Origin: Bubalus kerabau
Taxonomy: Eukaryota > Chordata > Mammalia > Artiodactyla > Bovidae
Assembly: GCF_029407905.1 (NCBI RefSeq)
Contig: NC_073633.1
Span: 29,402,501 to 29,466,500 of the forward strand
Reading direction: 5' to 3'
Length of the DNA stretch: 64,000 nucleotides
The notes beneath the pieces are model-generated. The model was not told where the DNA came from. It searched no databases and saw nothing but the letters and a program-made list of their open reading frames with translations. Each line of letters starts with the position of its first letter. Positions within the stretch are counted from its first letter, which is position 1. The position numbers and the translations under genes are program-made. Below are positions 10,734 through 21,412 of the stretch, piece by piece.

Positions 10734-11234
10734 TACTTGCTGCACAGAAGTAGACAGCTGAGTCTCCAGCTTCAGTGGTTGCGATGTGCAGGGAGAGATG
10801 TTTGGCTGTCTTATTCAATAAAACAGTCAGTCTCTGGTCTTCCTCTTTGGCCTTATTTGAACGAATAGCTATAAGGAGCTGGGGACCTTTTCCAGGTTCT
10901 TGCTTATACCAAGGGAAATACTCTGAGTTACCATCTGTATAAGTGCAGGTGATAACAGAGCTGTTTCCCTCCTGGACACTCAAGGTAGGACTCTGCTCCA
11001 CCTTGTTTCCAAGGCTGACACCTATGGAGAAAGTAGAAGTCAGAGAAAGGTTGTTAGATTACTTAGCTCTAGAGTTTACTTTCCCTTTTCTACAATAACT
11101 AGAAGAAACCTGAATAAAGCCAGTCTTGGCATGTAAAGAATATCTACTAATACACTCTATTTCCCTTAAACCCTCAACTCACAGTCCAGCTGCAGCCACA
11201 AAAATGTGATTAAAGCTCCAATGGGTATCTTCAT
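10734..11234 (-). CDS. TRAV13: TRAV13-family T-cell receptor alpha variable gene, apparently functional
   Basis: Germline V segment encoding the V domain of TCR alpha. The leader exon is 11183-11234 (52 bp, MKIPIGALITFLWLQLD, donor ACT|GTGAGT). The intron is 11022-11182 (161 bp). The V exon is 10734-11021 (acceptor CCATAG|GTGTC). The split codon gives Cys and the mature start is GNKVEQSPTLSVQEG. Visible landmarks: Cys23 in ITCTYTD, Trp41 in FPWYKQEPGKGPQLL, DQRLTVLLNKTAKHLSLHI with the framework Arg, and AGDSAVYFCAAS with Asp98 and Cys104. No stop or frameshift is seen, and an RSS follows at once. The framework matches the TRAV13 subgroup; the exact bovine gene number cannot be set from the sequence alone. 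The flanks are paralogous to the TRAV13 gene at 62.7 kb. Confidence 0.92.
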
Positions 11235-12105
11235 TATTTTTCCTATTTAGAATCAAGTGTGGACCTGCAGTCTCTGGCCAGGAGAGCTGCTTCTGTTAAC
11301 AAGTGATCCCTTCTTTTCTCTAGTGGTTTCTTTCATTGTCTACCCAGCCAATAAGAAAAAGGCTCTGCTTCTGCCCCAAGCCTACCTATCCATTCAGAAC
11401 CCACTCAATGAACCCTCCACATGTTCTGATCAGCAGAGGTGCACCACCATCTGGTGGTCACATCTCTACCTACTGAACTCTCTGGTTAAATGTCTGTCTC
11501 ATACCTGTGCCTATGAGGGACTCTGATGCATAAAAACAGCAAAGGTCACAAATTATGTCTTAGATTGAAAATTTAAATGCACAGTAAGAATGTAGAGATT
11601 AAGATTTACACCTCTGCACACAACAGAGTCATTTTTAGTAAGTTAGAAGGAGGTAGATGCTGTTGCTCTTTATCCAATGATGGGCCTGATATTAGTTTTG
11701 AAATTAGAAAAGCACCATGATTCATTCTTAAACATAAAAATATAAAACTTTCCTTTTCAGCCTGTATACCATGCTCTTTTGTCTACTATGGGTAGAAAAT
11801 CTTTCTAAAAGGAACATGTAAGCCAAAGAAGAGTATAAGAGAAAAAAGATCATTTGATATTCCGAATGCCTATTATCTTAGATTGTGTTCCTCTAAGCCG
11901 GTCTTGCCTGTTAACTGTGACTGTAGTTAACAATACTGTACTTTTCATTTGAAAGTTACTCGGAGTGCAGACCTTAAATAACTCACCATAATAACAACAA
12001 GACAAAAACCCTGGTAATTATGTGCAGTGAAAGATGTGTTCACTAACCTTATCAGTGTTATCACTTCAAAATATATACATGTATCAAATCATTATATTAG
12101 ACACC
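11235..12105. other. 5' flank of TRAV13, no further gene
   Basis: The V promoter should lie just above 11235. 11257-11530 aligns by eye with 63300-63540 upstream of the other TRAV13 gene (CCAGGAGAGCTGCTTCT, CCATCTGGTGGTCACATC, GAGGGACTCTGA). No other element is recognised. Confidence 0.55.
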
Positions 12106-12348
12106 TCAAACTCACACATATCTTTTTTTTTTAATTTTATTTTATTTTTAAACCTGAAACACTGTATTAGTTTTGCCAAACATCAAAACGAATCAGCCAC
12201 AGGTATACATGTGCTCCCCATCCTGAACCCTCCTCCCTCCTCCCTCCCCACACCATCCCTCTGGGTCATCCCAGTGCACCAGCCCCAAGCATCCAGTATC
12301 ATGCATCGAACCTGGACTGGCAACTCGTTTCAAACTCACACATATCTT
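12106..12348 (-). mobile_element. 5'-truncated L1 with a perfect 19 bp target duplication
   Basis: About 205 bp of bovine L1 3' UTR, read on the minus strand (12125-12329). It begins with a T-run (the poly(A) tail), then the ACATGTGCTCCCCATCCTGAACC and GGGTCATCCCAGTGCACCAG blocks that recur at 56520-56600. It is flanked by identical TCAAACTCACACATATCTT at 12106-12124 and 12330-12348. This is a textbook target-primed insertion, and the perfect duplication implies it is young. Confidence 0.92.
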
Positions 12349-12940
12349 AAAAGCAGTGAATGACTCAGCCTTAGTGGAATTTCTTCCAGAGTATGAGTAT
12401 GAGTCAATTCTACTGGCATGCTTCTGCTGCCTTGGCCATCGCTGGCTCAGAGTCTATATTCTATTATTTTTCTTCCAAACTCCACTACAATGTTGTTTCC
12501 CCAAGTCACTGACAGTGACATTTCCCCAATAAAATGTTCTTTCCCCAAGACATTTCCCCTTAACTTCTGTGAGCTTCCAGAATTATCTTCCTCTGCCAAA
12601 ACCACTTTGATTACTTAGAATTTTCTGGTTACCTCTATGAGAATAAATCCAAGAAAGTCTCAATATTGCCTGTGTCTTCTAGAGAAATAATGCAAATATA
12701 AGATTGACCCTAAAGAACCTGTCATAAGAAATGGTCCCTGGGCAACCAAGACTACCTCATTTCCAGAGGTAGAAGCCCCTCTCCTGTGATTTGGATTCTC
12801 TGGTCCTGTGGATTACAAAGAATAAATTAACCTCTGTTCCATATCTCATACCTTTAAAAACTTACACAGCTATGGTGAAGAATATCTACTCTCTATATAA
12901 ATATGTATATTTATTAAAATGTGCAGGTTTTATGTGTGTT
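12349..12940. other. Unique spacer, nothing recognised
   Basis: Short open frames only, no motif or repeat I can name. Confidence 0.4.
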
Positions 12941-12941
12941 A

Positions 12942-12997
12942 AACTTCTTGCATTGCAAGCAGATTATTTACCATCTGAACCACCAGGGAAGCCCAGG
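12942..12997 (-). mobile_element. tRNA-like SINE head fragment
   Basis: CATTGCAAGCAGATTATTTACC and CTGAACCACCAGGGAAGCCC are the reverse complement of a Bov-tA head. Only the 5' ~55 bp are present. Confidence 0.75.
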
Positions 12998-13103
12998 TAA
13001 TACACAAAGTTTGGAACAACTTTTTATGTGATGTTCTTAATTCATCAAAGACTAACTTCCACTTTTCTTCTGGATTTAGAAAGCAATTATTGCTTGTTAT
13101 AAA

Positions 13104-13309
13104 TTCCCTGGTGGCTCAAACAGTAAAGAATCCGCCTGCAATGCGGGAGACCGGAGTTTGATCCCTGGGTCAGGAAGATCCCCTGGAGAAGGGAATGGCA
13201 AGCCACTCTAGTATTCTTGCCTGGAAAAATCCCATGAACAGAGGAACCTGGCAGGCTACAGTCCATGGGGTCGCAGAGTCAGACATGACTGAGTGACTAA
13301 CACTACTAT
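13104..13309 (+). mobile_element. Bov-tA SINE monomer
   Basis: A tRNA-like head (TTCCCTGGTGGCTCAAACAG..CGGAGTTTGATCC) and a BovB-like tail (GGGGTCGCAGAGTCAGACATGACTGAGTGACTAACAC). Confidence 0.9.
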
Positions 13310-13700
13310 AAAGAATTGTGGAGAGCACTGGTGTTCTTTACTTATAAGTAATCCCACTCAGGCCTCCTATTTCAATGCCCGCCACAAACCTTTAACCCAC
13401 ACATACACAGGCACTCGCAAGAGCAACACCATCTTTCTCAACTATTCAAAGATAACTTGTCCTTCTTTTTTAAACTCTTCCACAGCACACATTGTGACAC
13501 CTCTCACACTAAACCTAGGTTTCTTCTTCGTCTAGTCTGTAACACAAGCTTTAATTCTTCCTTACACTTCTCACCTTCTGAAATTTTATTGACATCACTA
13601 TGTGCTGTGATCTCCTTATCTATTCTTTTTGTGATTGCAGGTTTATACCCTTTCTGATTTCTTTACTATCTTAGAGATAAGTGTGTATTATTAATCTACT
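13310..13700. other. Unique spacer, nothing recognised
   Basis: AT-rich with short open frames and no recognisable domain. Confidence 0.4.
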
Positions 13701-13902
13701 ATGTTTATACAAATTTCAGAGAAAACATTTTATTGCACAACATTTTGTATTGTTTTAAGTATACTTTGACCAAACCTAGGTCTCCCGCATTGCAGGCAGA
13801 TGCTTTATCCTCTGAGCCACCAGGGAAGGGTTATGTTTATACAAATTTCAGAGAAAACATTTTATTGCACAACATTTTGTATTGTTTAAAGTATACTTTG
13901 AC
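13701..13902. repeat. 70 bp direct repeat flanking a SINE sliver
   Basis: 13701-13770 and 13833-13902 are the same 70 bp (ATGTTTATACAAATTTCAGA..AAGTATACTTTGAC) with one mismatch near the end (GTTTTAAG versus GTTTAAAG). Between them lies ~62 bp, mostly the reverse complement of a Bov-tA head (GGTCTCCCGCATTGCAGGCA..GAGCCACCAGGGAAG). The duplication is far longer than normal SINE target-site duplications. Confidence 0.9.
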
Positions 13903-14949
13903 ATGCATTTTATTTATAAAATTTTTAAAATAAAATTCACATTTAAACCAATCTAATAAAAAATTAACTAGATATAAGCCAACAATGCATAACTAATATA
14001 TACTAGATTTAAATCAACAGTGCATAACAAAAATATATTAATGTTATGACTATAGCTCATTCATAAAGCCTACAAATACAGCCTTTGAAAAAAGTAGAAG
14101 AAAATTTCCATGAAGGTTGAAGAATGAAGTAAACAAAAATATTTTAGAAGCAGCAGGCATTTCAAGGTCAATAACATTTTTAATCATTCTTACCATAATA
14201 GCCACTGCAGAACCAGAAAACATATGTTGTTTACTTCTGTGCTTAAAACTTTCTTCCAGGCAACAAAAGTACTCTAGTGTGCCAATAAACAGATGTTAGT
14301 AAATAGGATTGCACCAATATTTGAAAAGACCAGCACTATATTTTCAGTGCAATACAGAGATTGATTGCTCTATTATTCTTTTTAATATACTATCTTCTCT
14401 TACTTCCTTATCTTTCACAATTTCAAGATTATTACAAAATACTCAATATTTTGCAAAGCTCTATAAGGGAAAATCTGAAAAAGAATACATATACTATGTA
14501 TATAACATATTATACTCATGTCCATAACAATTACTTTGCTGTACACCTGACACTAACACAACACTGTATATCAACTATACTTCAATTTAAAATTAAAAGT
14601 TTTTTAAAAGTCATGGTTTTTGGAGACTGTAGCTCTGCTAACACTCCTCCTGCATGCTTCGTCAGGAAGACACTATGCAAATGACACCTTCTCTGGTGCA
14701 CTCTGGCTCAGTATATTGTATACAGTATAAAGTATATTGTATACTAAAAATATAATAAAACTCGGTAAAGCAAAACCCATCAAGTTTGCCTGAAACAACC
14801 TGCGGGGCATGGATTTTGACTGCAAGGATGAGCAAGGGACTATTGCATTGTTTATGTGGTTTAACCTTGAAATTACTTTGGTCTTTGTTAAGGAACCATT
14901 GGTGTCAGACAGTATTTAGCTTCACTAATAAGAGGTTGGGTAAAGGGAA
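13903..14949. other. AT-rich spacer, nothing recognised
   Basis: About 1 kb without a gene or clear repeat. 14705-14750 has a run of short AT palindromes (AGTATATTGTATACAG..). 14530-14600 has an interspersed-repeat feel (CTGTACACCTGACACTAACACAACACTG..), but I could not assign it. Confidence 0.4.
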
Positions 14950-15158
14950 AGTTCCCCAGTGATGCAGTGGTAAAGAATCCACCTGCAATGCAGCAGACCC
15001 AGGTTAGATCTCTGGGTCAGGAAGATACCCTGGAGGAAGGCATGGCAACCCACTCCAGTATTCTTGCCTGAAGAATTCCATGAACAGAGGAGCCTGGAGG
15101 GCTACAGTCCATGGGGTCCCAAAGAGTCGGACATGACTGAAGTGACTGAGTACTCACA
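14950..15158 (+). mobile_element. Bov-tA SINE monomer
   Basis: Head GTTCCCCAGTGATGCAGTGG and tail CAAAGAGTCGGACATGACTGAAGTGACTGAG. It lies about 150 bp downstream of the TRAV9 RSS. Confidence 0.88.
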
Positions 15159-15306
15159 CAAGGGAAATGTTTACTTCCTGTTCTTATGCTCTAGACATTG
15201 GTATGATTTTTGTATCAACCAGAAACTGAGCGACAAACCACCATAAACTCTGCTGGGACCAGAGGGGATCAGAGACACTCAGCATCCAGGCCCCATTGCT
15301 GCTCAG

Positions 15307-15345
15307 AGTTTGTGCTCAGCTCCCCCTGCAGTTTCTGTCATTGTG
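15307..15345 (-). promoter_or_regulatory. 23-RSS of TRAV9, variant heptamer
   Basis: Minus strand: heptamer CACAATG (15339-15345, one change from CACAGTG), 23 bp spacer, nonamer GCACAAACT (15307-15315, 6 of 9). The spacing is exact, but both blocks are weaker than at the neighbouring genes. Confidence 0.85.
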
Positions 15346-15810
15346 TCTCTCAGAGCACAGTAGTACACAGCTGAGTCTGACTCTTGGACTGAGTCTTTCT
15401 CCAAGTGGAAGGAGGTAGTTTCTGTATTATATGTGGCTTCAAAACCTTTATTGGTTCCTTTGTCATTGGCCTTCATGGCTTTAAGGAGGAGCTCTGGACC
15501 TTCTCCAGGATACTGGACATACCAGAAAAGATTAGGGTACCCAGAGATTGAATAAGTGCAGTTTATAGTCACAGAAGTCCCTTCTGAACGACTCACTTGG
15601 CCATCCATCTGGGTCACTGAGTTTCCATGGGTTTGTCCTGGGCAAATTATAAAAAAAAAATTCTGTGTCACCTTGGGCATATTTTTCTAGGATAAAATTA
15701 TGGCTAAAGATTTTGCTGACATATTAGAAGGAAGAATCCATGTTTTAAGAGGCATTTTACTTACCCAGCATTAGCAGTATCACAGTCACTAAGCCTGGAG
15801 AAGAGCTCAT
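15346..15810 (-). CDS. TRAV9: TRAV9-family T-cell receptor alpha variable gene, apparently functional
   Basis: The leader exon is 15765-15810 (46 bp, MSSSPGLVTVILLML, donor CTGG|GTAAGT). The intron is 15638-15764 (127 bp, with an A/T run before the acceptor). The V exon is 15346-15637 (acceptor TTTGCCCAG|GACAAACC). The mature start is GNSVTQMDGQVSRSEGTSV. Landmarks: Cys23 in INCTYSISGYPNL, Trp in FWYVQYPGEGPELLLKA, KGFEATYNTETTSFHLEK, and ESDSAVYYCALRD with Cys104. No stops or frameshifts. The long GFEATY..SFHLEK framework and FWYVQYPGEG are typical of TRAV9, which is preferred over TRAV16 and TRAV8. Its weak RSS may lower rearrangement frequency; this is inference. Confidence 0.92.
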
Positions 15811-16018
15811 CTCTGGAGTGTCACCTGAATGAAGTTCTTGACTTTTAAGAGGAAGAAAGGTTGAAATCACAGTGAAGTGACAAATCGAAGCCTGCATTTC
15901 ACACAGGAAATGTGTTGGTGTCAAGAAGCTGCACCCTGTCGTGGACAGAGAGAGGAATGGGATGTGTGTAACCTAGTCTCCCAAACATGTTCTCATCCCC
16001 AGCTTTATTTTTGAGACA

Positions 16019-16266
16019 TATACCAGTCTTCGGGGCTTCCCTTGTAGCTCAGTCTGTAAAAATCCTCCTGTAGTGCAGGAGACCCGGGTTTGAACCCTGG
16101 GTTGGGAAGATCCCAACCCATTTTTTTGGAGAAGGAAATGGCACCCCATTCCAGTATCCTTGCCTGGAAAATGTCACGGACAGAGGAGCCTGGTGGGCAG
16201 CAGTCCATGGGGTCGCAAAGAGTTGGGCACAACTGAGCGACTAACACTAACACTATACCAGTCTTC
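16019..16266 (+). mobile_element. Bov-tA SINE with 13 bp target duplication
   Basis: The SINE is flanked by TATACCAGTCTTC at 16019-16031 and 16254-16266. The head GGCTTCCCTTGTAGCTCAGTC and tail GGTCGCAAAGAGTTGGGCACAACTGAG are typical. An extra CCCAACCCATTTTTTT sits where the head joins GGAGAAGG. Confidence 0.92.
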
Positions 16267-16687
16267 AGATGGCACTTGGAAATCTGAACAAGTTGCTCTA
16301 ACCTCTTAGGCCTATTTTGTTGTTAGGCCTCTACCTGACAGAAGTCCTTTAACAGAACATCCCTAGGGTATGTCTGTAACTGAAAAGATACCAATTTCCT
16401 TGAGCATGTTAAAACAGTCCTTTACATCGTCATGTATTCCATGTGAGCTAGTCGTAATTCATCAAATACCAGAAAAGCATTTGGGGTTGAACTTAGAAGA
16501 GGTAATAAAAAACCAAGTCATTACCGAGTGATTCTTTACTTTTTGACACTGTACCCTAATATGTAGAGCAGTCAACTGAGATTTATTACATCACAAAATA
16601 TCTGTCCAATTAAACAAAAATGATGAATAAACAATCTTTGAGGAATCACTACTTTTTGAAATGCACTGTTTCCTTGGTTAGTTGGTT
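16267..16687. other. 5' flank region of TRAV9, no gene
   Basis: Unique sequence; a degraded MIR-like patch around 16270-16320 is possible but not convincing. Confidence 0.3.
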
Positions 16688-16881
16688 TAGTCACTAAGTC
16701 TTGTCCAACTCTTGCAACCACATGGACAGTAGCCTGCAAGGCTCCTCTGCCCATGGGACTCTCAGGCAAGAATACTGGAGTGGTTTGCCATTTCCTTCTC
16801 CAGGGGCTCTTCCTGACCCAGGAATCAAACCCGGATCTCCTGCTTTATAGGCAGATTCTTTACCAACTGAGCTATGAGGGA
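16688..16881 (-). mobile_element. Bov-tA SINE
   Basis: Minus-strand copy: the tail lies at the left (TAGTCACTAAGTCTTGTCCAAC) and the tRNA-like head at the right (GCAGATTCTTTACCAACTGAGC). Confidence 0.87.
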
Positions 16882-17109
16882 CTAATCCTAAATTATACCA
16901 ATTGTAAGGAATTCTATCTTTTAATAAAATCTTTTAAGGAGGAAAAGTCACATATCTTACTAATAGTCATGTATTCCTGAATATAAAAATCATTTGAAAA
17001 TGAAAATATGAATCCTAGTCAGAAAGAAACACCATAAATTGAATTTATGAAATTCTACTTGATGTTCTGATATGAATATCTTATTGTCTCACAGTTTCAA
17101 GCTGGCTAA

Positions 17110-17304
17110 GTATTAGTCATTTAGTCCTGTCTGATTCTTTGTGACCCTATTGACTGTAGCCTGTCAGGCTCCTCTGTCCATGGAATTCTCCAGGTGAGAA
17201 TACCAGAGTGGGTTGCCATTCCCTTCTGCAGGGGATCTTTCCAACCCAGGGATCGAACCTGTGTCTCCCTCATTGCAGGCAGATTCTTTACTGTCTGAGC
17301 AACA
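17110..17304 (-). mobile_element. Bov-tA SINE
   Basis: Minus-strand copy, from TAGTCCTGTCTGATTCTTTGTGACC to CATTGCAGGCAGATTCTTTAC. Confidence 0.87.
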
Positions 17305-17803
17305 AATACTAATCTTACTAAATCCTACTAATAATACACTCAGTAGATATCTAATCTCAAGTACACTTTTGATTACTTAATGTAATAAGTAATAAGCAAA
17401 ATGTAATACCAACATTTTGATGCCAAACTTTAACCAAACAAATTTCCTCCACCATGTCTGGAACCCTAAAGATGTGAATTTCTGTCAAAAGCCTGGAACT
17501 TGGGTTAGGACTGTTCTTTCTCAGCTTTTCAAATTGTTTAAGACCTATAAATTGATATTTATACAACAGCTGATGATAGAATCAATATGTGCATGATTTA
17601 AAATTACAGATTCCGGATGCACCACTAATTTCATGAATCATTTTTTCCAGAATTGAGACTTGTGAATTTGTAATTTTGAAAGCTCCCTAGGAGGTTTAGT
17701 TGAAAACAGTCCAACAAAATTTCATTTGTGATCAATGTCTAGACAAAGATAGTTGCCAAGGTTCAGGGAGAAAGCTGTGGGCTCAGAATGGGAAAATGTT
17801 TCC
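17305..17803. other. Unique AT-rich spacer, nothing recognised
   Basis: No gene, RSS or clear repeat. The short open frame at 17357-17566 (minus) has no domain. Confidence 0.4.
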
Positions 17804-18016
17804 ATGACTACACTATGCTAAGTCACTTCAGTTGGGTCGGACTCTTTGTGACCGTATAGACTGTAGCCCACCAGGCTCCTCTGTCTATGGGATCCTCCAG
17901 GCAAGAATACTGGAGTGCATTGCCATATCCTCCTCCAGAGGATCTTTCTGACCCAGGGACTGACTCTCAGGTTGGTTCTTTACCACTAGCGCCACCTGGG
18001 AAGCCTATGACTATAC
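17804..18016 (-). mobile_element. Bov-tA SINE with target duplication
   Basis: Minus-strand SINE flanked by ATGACTACAC (17804-17813) and ATGACTATAC (18007-18016), 9 of 10 identical. Confidence 0.87.
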
Positions 18017-18815
18017 AAGTTGTGTTAAATGATTCTTCTCTGTGAAGTACCAGCAGCAAAAAGAAGTCTTCTTTAGCTCACTTTTTTTTTAGCTGGCTTT
18101 TTATGAATGTTCATTTTATTAAAAAAAAAAAAAGAAAGAAAGAAACCAAAAAACCCTGAGGGCTATCATGATAAAGTTCTGGAGAAGGAAACAGTCCCTA
18201 AAGCCCCTGTAATCATTAGTCCCTAGACACATAGATGGAAGCCTAGCTCAGTTTCTTTCAGGGAATTGACTCTCCACAGTTTCAGATCAGGGCGTTCCAT
18301 GAATCCAAAGTCAACATGTGACTGGTTTCCCATATTCCAATTAAGTAGGAAAAGCAGACTCAGATAGTTGTTGGCCTCACATATTTCTTCCATTCTGCTT
18401 CACCTTCCAAATCACATTGTCAGAACCTGCTTCAAAATTATGCTAGAAAGGAATTCAGGAAAAGCAGCTAAAAACTTTTATTCTGACATAAAGGGGGAAA
18501 GCAATACGGATTTGATGATGTTGAGTTGAAAAACTAAGTATAGAATGCACGGATGCAGAAAGTTGTTATCCACGCTTAAAAAGAAAACATATTTTAAGGC
18601 CAGTAAGAATGTAGAGGACAAATATTTGCATTTGAGTCACACCAGAAGCCTTGTACAACAATGAAGAAAGATATTTGTTAAATTTGGATTTTAATGCCAT
18701 TATTAAAGCATAATTTTCATAAAAATATACTGCACTTATTCAAAGTAAGCTTTCATAAGATTAGAGAAATATGTGTGTATTTCTCTAATCTTAAAATTAA
18801 TCATAAAAATATATG
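18017..18815. other. Unique spacer, nothing recognised
   Basis: Holds an A-run followed by GAAA repeats at 18120-18146. Otherwise no identifiable feature. Confidence 0.4.
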
Positions 18816-19480
18816 CATAATTGTGGAACCCTCATCACAATCAAGACAATGAACTGTGCATCACCACCAAAAGTTTCCTCACATCTCTTTGTGGTCCTCT
18901 CGACCCTCTCCCCACCTCCTTGTTATTAATTAGTTTACATATTTTATAACATGATATAAATGGGATAATGTATACTTTTTGTCTAGCTTCCTTCATTCAG
19001 CATAATTATTTTAAGATTCTTTCATGGTTATAAATATCAATGGCTTATTCTTTTGTGTTGCTGAGTAGTATTCCATTATATGGATACAAAACAATTTTCT
19101 TATCTATTCACCTGTTGATGTACATTTAGGTTAGTCCCAGTTTAGGGCTGTTACAAATAAAGTTGTTATGAATATGTGTGAATAAGGTTTTTTTTTATAG
19201 ACATGCTTTCATTTCTCTTGGGTAAATGTCTGGGGTGAAATGGCTGAATCATATGGGAGGTGTATATTTGACTTTAACTTTCTTATTTTTTCTGGTAGAT
19301 TTCTTTCATAGATCCATTGGATTTTATACTCAGACAATTATACTATCTGTGACTAAAGATAGGTTCACTTTTCCTTTCAAAACTCTTTGCCCTTTGTTTC
19401 TTCCTCTTGCCTTATTGCACTGACTAGAACCCTTGGTACAATATTAAATACAAGTGCTAAAAGCCAAAATTATTCCCTTT
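18816..19480 (-). mobile_element. Old L1 3' fragment
   Basis: The minus-strand text has the familiar ancient-L1 3' pattern: TTTTGTGTTGCTGAGTAGTA, CACCTGTTGATGTACATTTAGG and TAAATGTCTGGGGTGAAATGG on the plus strand. No target duplication or intact frame is seen. Confidence 0.65.
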
Positions 19481-19679
19481 CTCTTGTCTTTATTCATGAA
19501 GCCTGGTTCTTTCTATACTGCTACTTTATTTAAACCATGTTTGACCTGTACAGAATCATCATAGTTGTGAGACTTCCACAAGATTATGAGAGGTCCATGG
19601 ACAGAAAGGAGAATAATTTTCGGATGCACTCCAGAAATCTGAAGCATCTATACATCTCATAAATTTGAACCACAGTTAC

Positions 19680-20374
19680 TGAGAGGGTAACAGGCAGGAA
19701 GGCCAGGGGTCTCCAAATGGAGGACATAGCCTGCAAGTGTCAGACATTTTTCTCTCTCTTAAGCGGCAGGAGGAAACAAACTAACAATATTTTTTTCCTT
19801 CTCTATACAAATTTAAAGAGAGGTTTCTCTTAAAATACTGTGTTGCCATAATGACACTAGAGATAACCAATGCCTTTTTCTTATGGAAATGTTTGTCTTA
19901 AGCTATGCTAATGTACTACGCCTTTACCCCAAACTCTGTCTCCAAGTCGGTTCCGCCTCTTGGCCCAAAACCTACTTGACAAACCAGTATGTTATACTCA
20001 GATATTGTTCCCCTAATCTATGTAAATGAAACTATTTGTATGGTGGTCTGTCCTTCTTTAAGATTCAAGTTAATTATTTTATGGCCCAAGATAAACCATT
20101 TGGTGCCATTCTAAATTTTAAGACATTCCTTTCTTTCATTAACAGACTGCTAGTGACTATATAACATCCAGCTGAAGACTAGCAAGGGGGTACTCTTTCT
20201 GCCCCCTTCTGATGCCTATGTCAGAAGCTTTCTCTATCTCCTTTATACTTTAATAAAACTTTATTACACAAAAGCTCTGAGCAATCAAGCCTTGTCTCTG
20301 GCCCCGGATTGAATTCTTCTCCTCCGGGAGCCAAGAATCCTGGTGTATTCGCGTGATTCAACAACAACCTTTCA
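19680..20374 (+). repeat. ERV-A 5' LTR
   Basis: Starts TGAGAGGGTAACAGG and ends CAACAACCTTTCA. It contains a TATA-like CTATATAAC near 20157-20165 and polyadenylation signal AATAAA at 20252-20257. The R/U5 boundary is unproven. Confidence 0.95.
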
Positions 20375-20377
20375 TCT

Positions 20378-20395
20378 TGGGGGCTCGTCCGGGAT
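20378..20395 (+). promoter_or_regulatory. ERV-A primer binding site, tRNA-Pro type
   Basis: TGGGGGCTCGTCCGGGAT starts 3 bases after the LTR. It is complementary to the 3' end of proline tRNA, the primer of murine-leukaemia-type gammaretroviruses. Confidence 0.95.
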
Positions 20396-21412
20396 CCTTC
20401 AGGACAAGGTAAGGATGCTTGGAGCTTTAGTTCTTTGTTCTCTTAGCGAACACGTTTTCTGCTGTGCTTTACTAACTCTACTGTGTGCTTGTGTGAATGA
20501 ATGGCAGGCCCTGCGTGAAGCAAGTAAGGGGCCCTGCTCTGCGGTTCCACAGTGATCTCGTACGGCTTATGGCAGAAACCTGTCGGGGCGTTATACCGAC
20601 CTGCCAATGCCAAGAGGCACTCAATGTCTCCTTCGAGAACCGACCAGAAATGGGCAAAGCGTGTGGACCGAACTCTCCTTTCTCGGTCAAACTTTTCGGT
20701 CTCTTTGACCATTTCATAACTCCTTGAGAATTAGAAGTACTAACCTAATCTATCGGATCATAGACTTTCAAGAGACTTGTGATCTATATTGTTACTGTAT
20801 ACTGTGGCTTAGGTCCCAAACTTGGATTGGTATTCAAGAAAGCGCCTAGCCTCGCTAGGAATCGAAAGTTCGGAAGCTAGATGGAGTTCTAGCTCCCAGA
20901 ACATCTCTGAGGTTAAAGGTTACGCAGATTGGGACTGCGATGGGTAACGCCGGCTCTTAGTGGATCAGAGGAGGCTGTTATACTGGTGTGGTGATGCTTG
21001 GAAAGAACATCTCAGTTTTATGTTCGCGTCGGTCTTATTGTAGTCAGGAAATGCTCAGGGTCGTGCACAGGCACTCAGGTGACGAATGTTTCCCACAGCG
21101 GTTTTAGCTTGGGAGGCATTCCGGAAGGTTACTCTGATTCACCCCAGGTGACATCAGAGGCAAACAAGGTTAAGGGTGAAGAGCTGGACGTCAAGTAGGG
21201 ATGCTATCAAGTCTACCCCTGGTACATCCCCACCCCATCTCGGTGGTAGAACCGGGAGGGACGAGTACGGCGCCTGCGTCGGTAAGGGACAGACTAAGTC
21301 CGACCAGGAAGGAAAAGCTTTTGGTGTAACGTCTGTCTACACCCCCATCTAGAGCAGGGAGGGACGCCTCCGGTAGAAAAAATGGCGCTGGTCGCTTTTT
21401 TCTCTCTTACAG
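20396..21412 (+). other. ERV-A untranslated leader
   Basis: About 1 kb between the primer site and gag ATG, where packaging signal and splice donor would lie. Short open frames (for example 20497-20727) show no gag similarity. A CAG/GTAAGG at 20401-20413 fits a splice donor position, but this is not tested. Confidence 0.6.
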
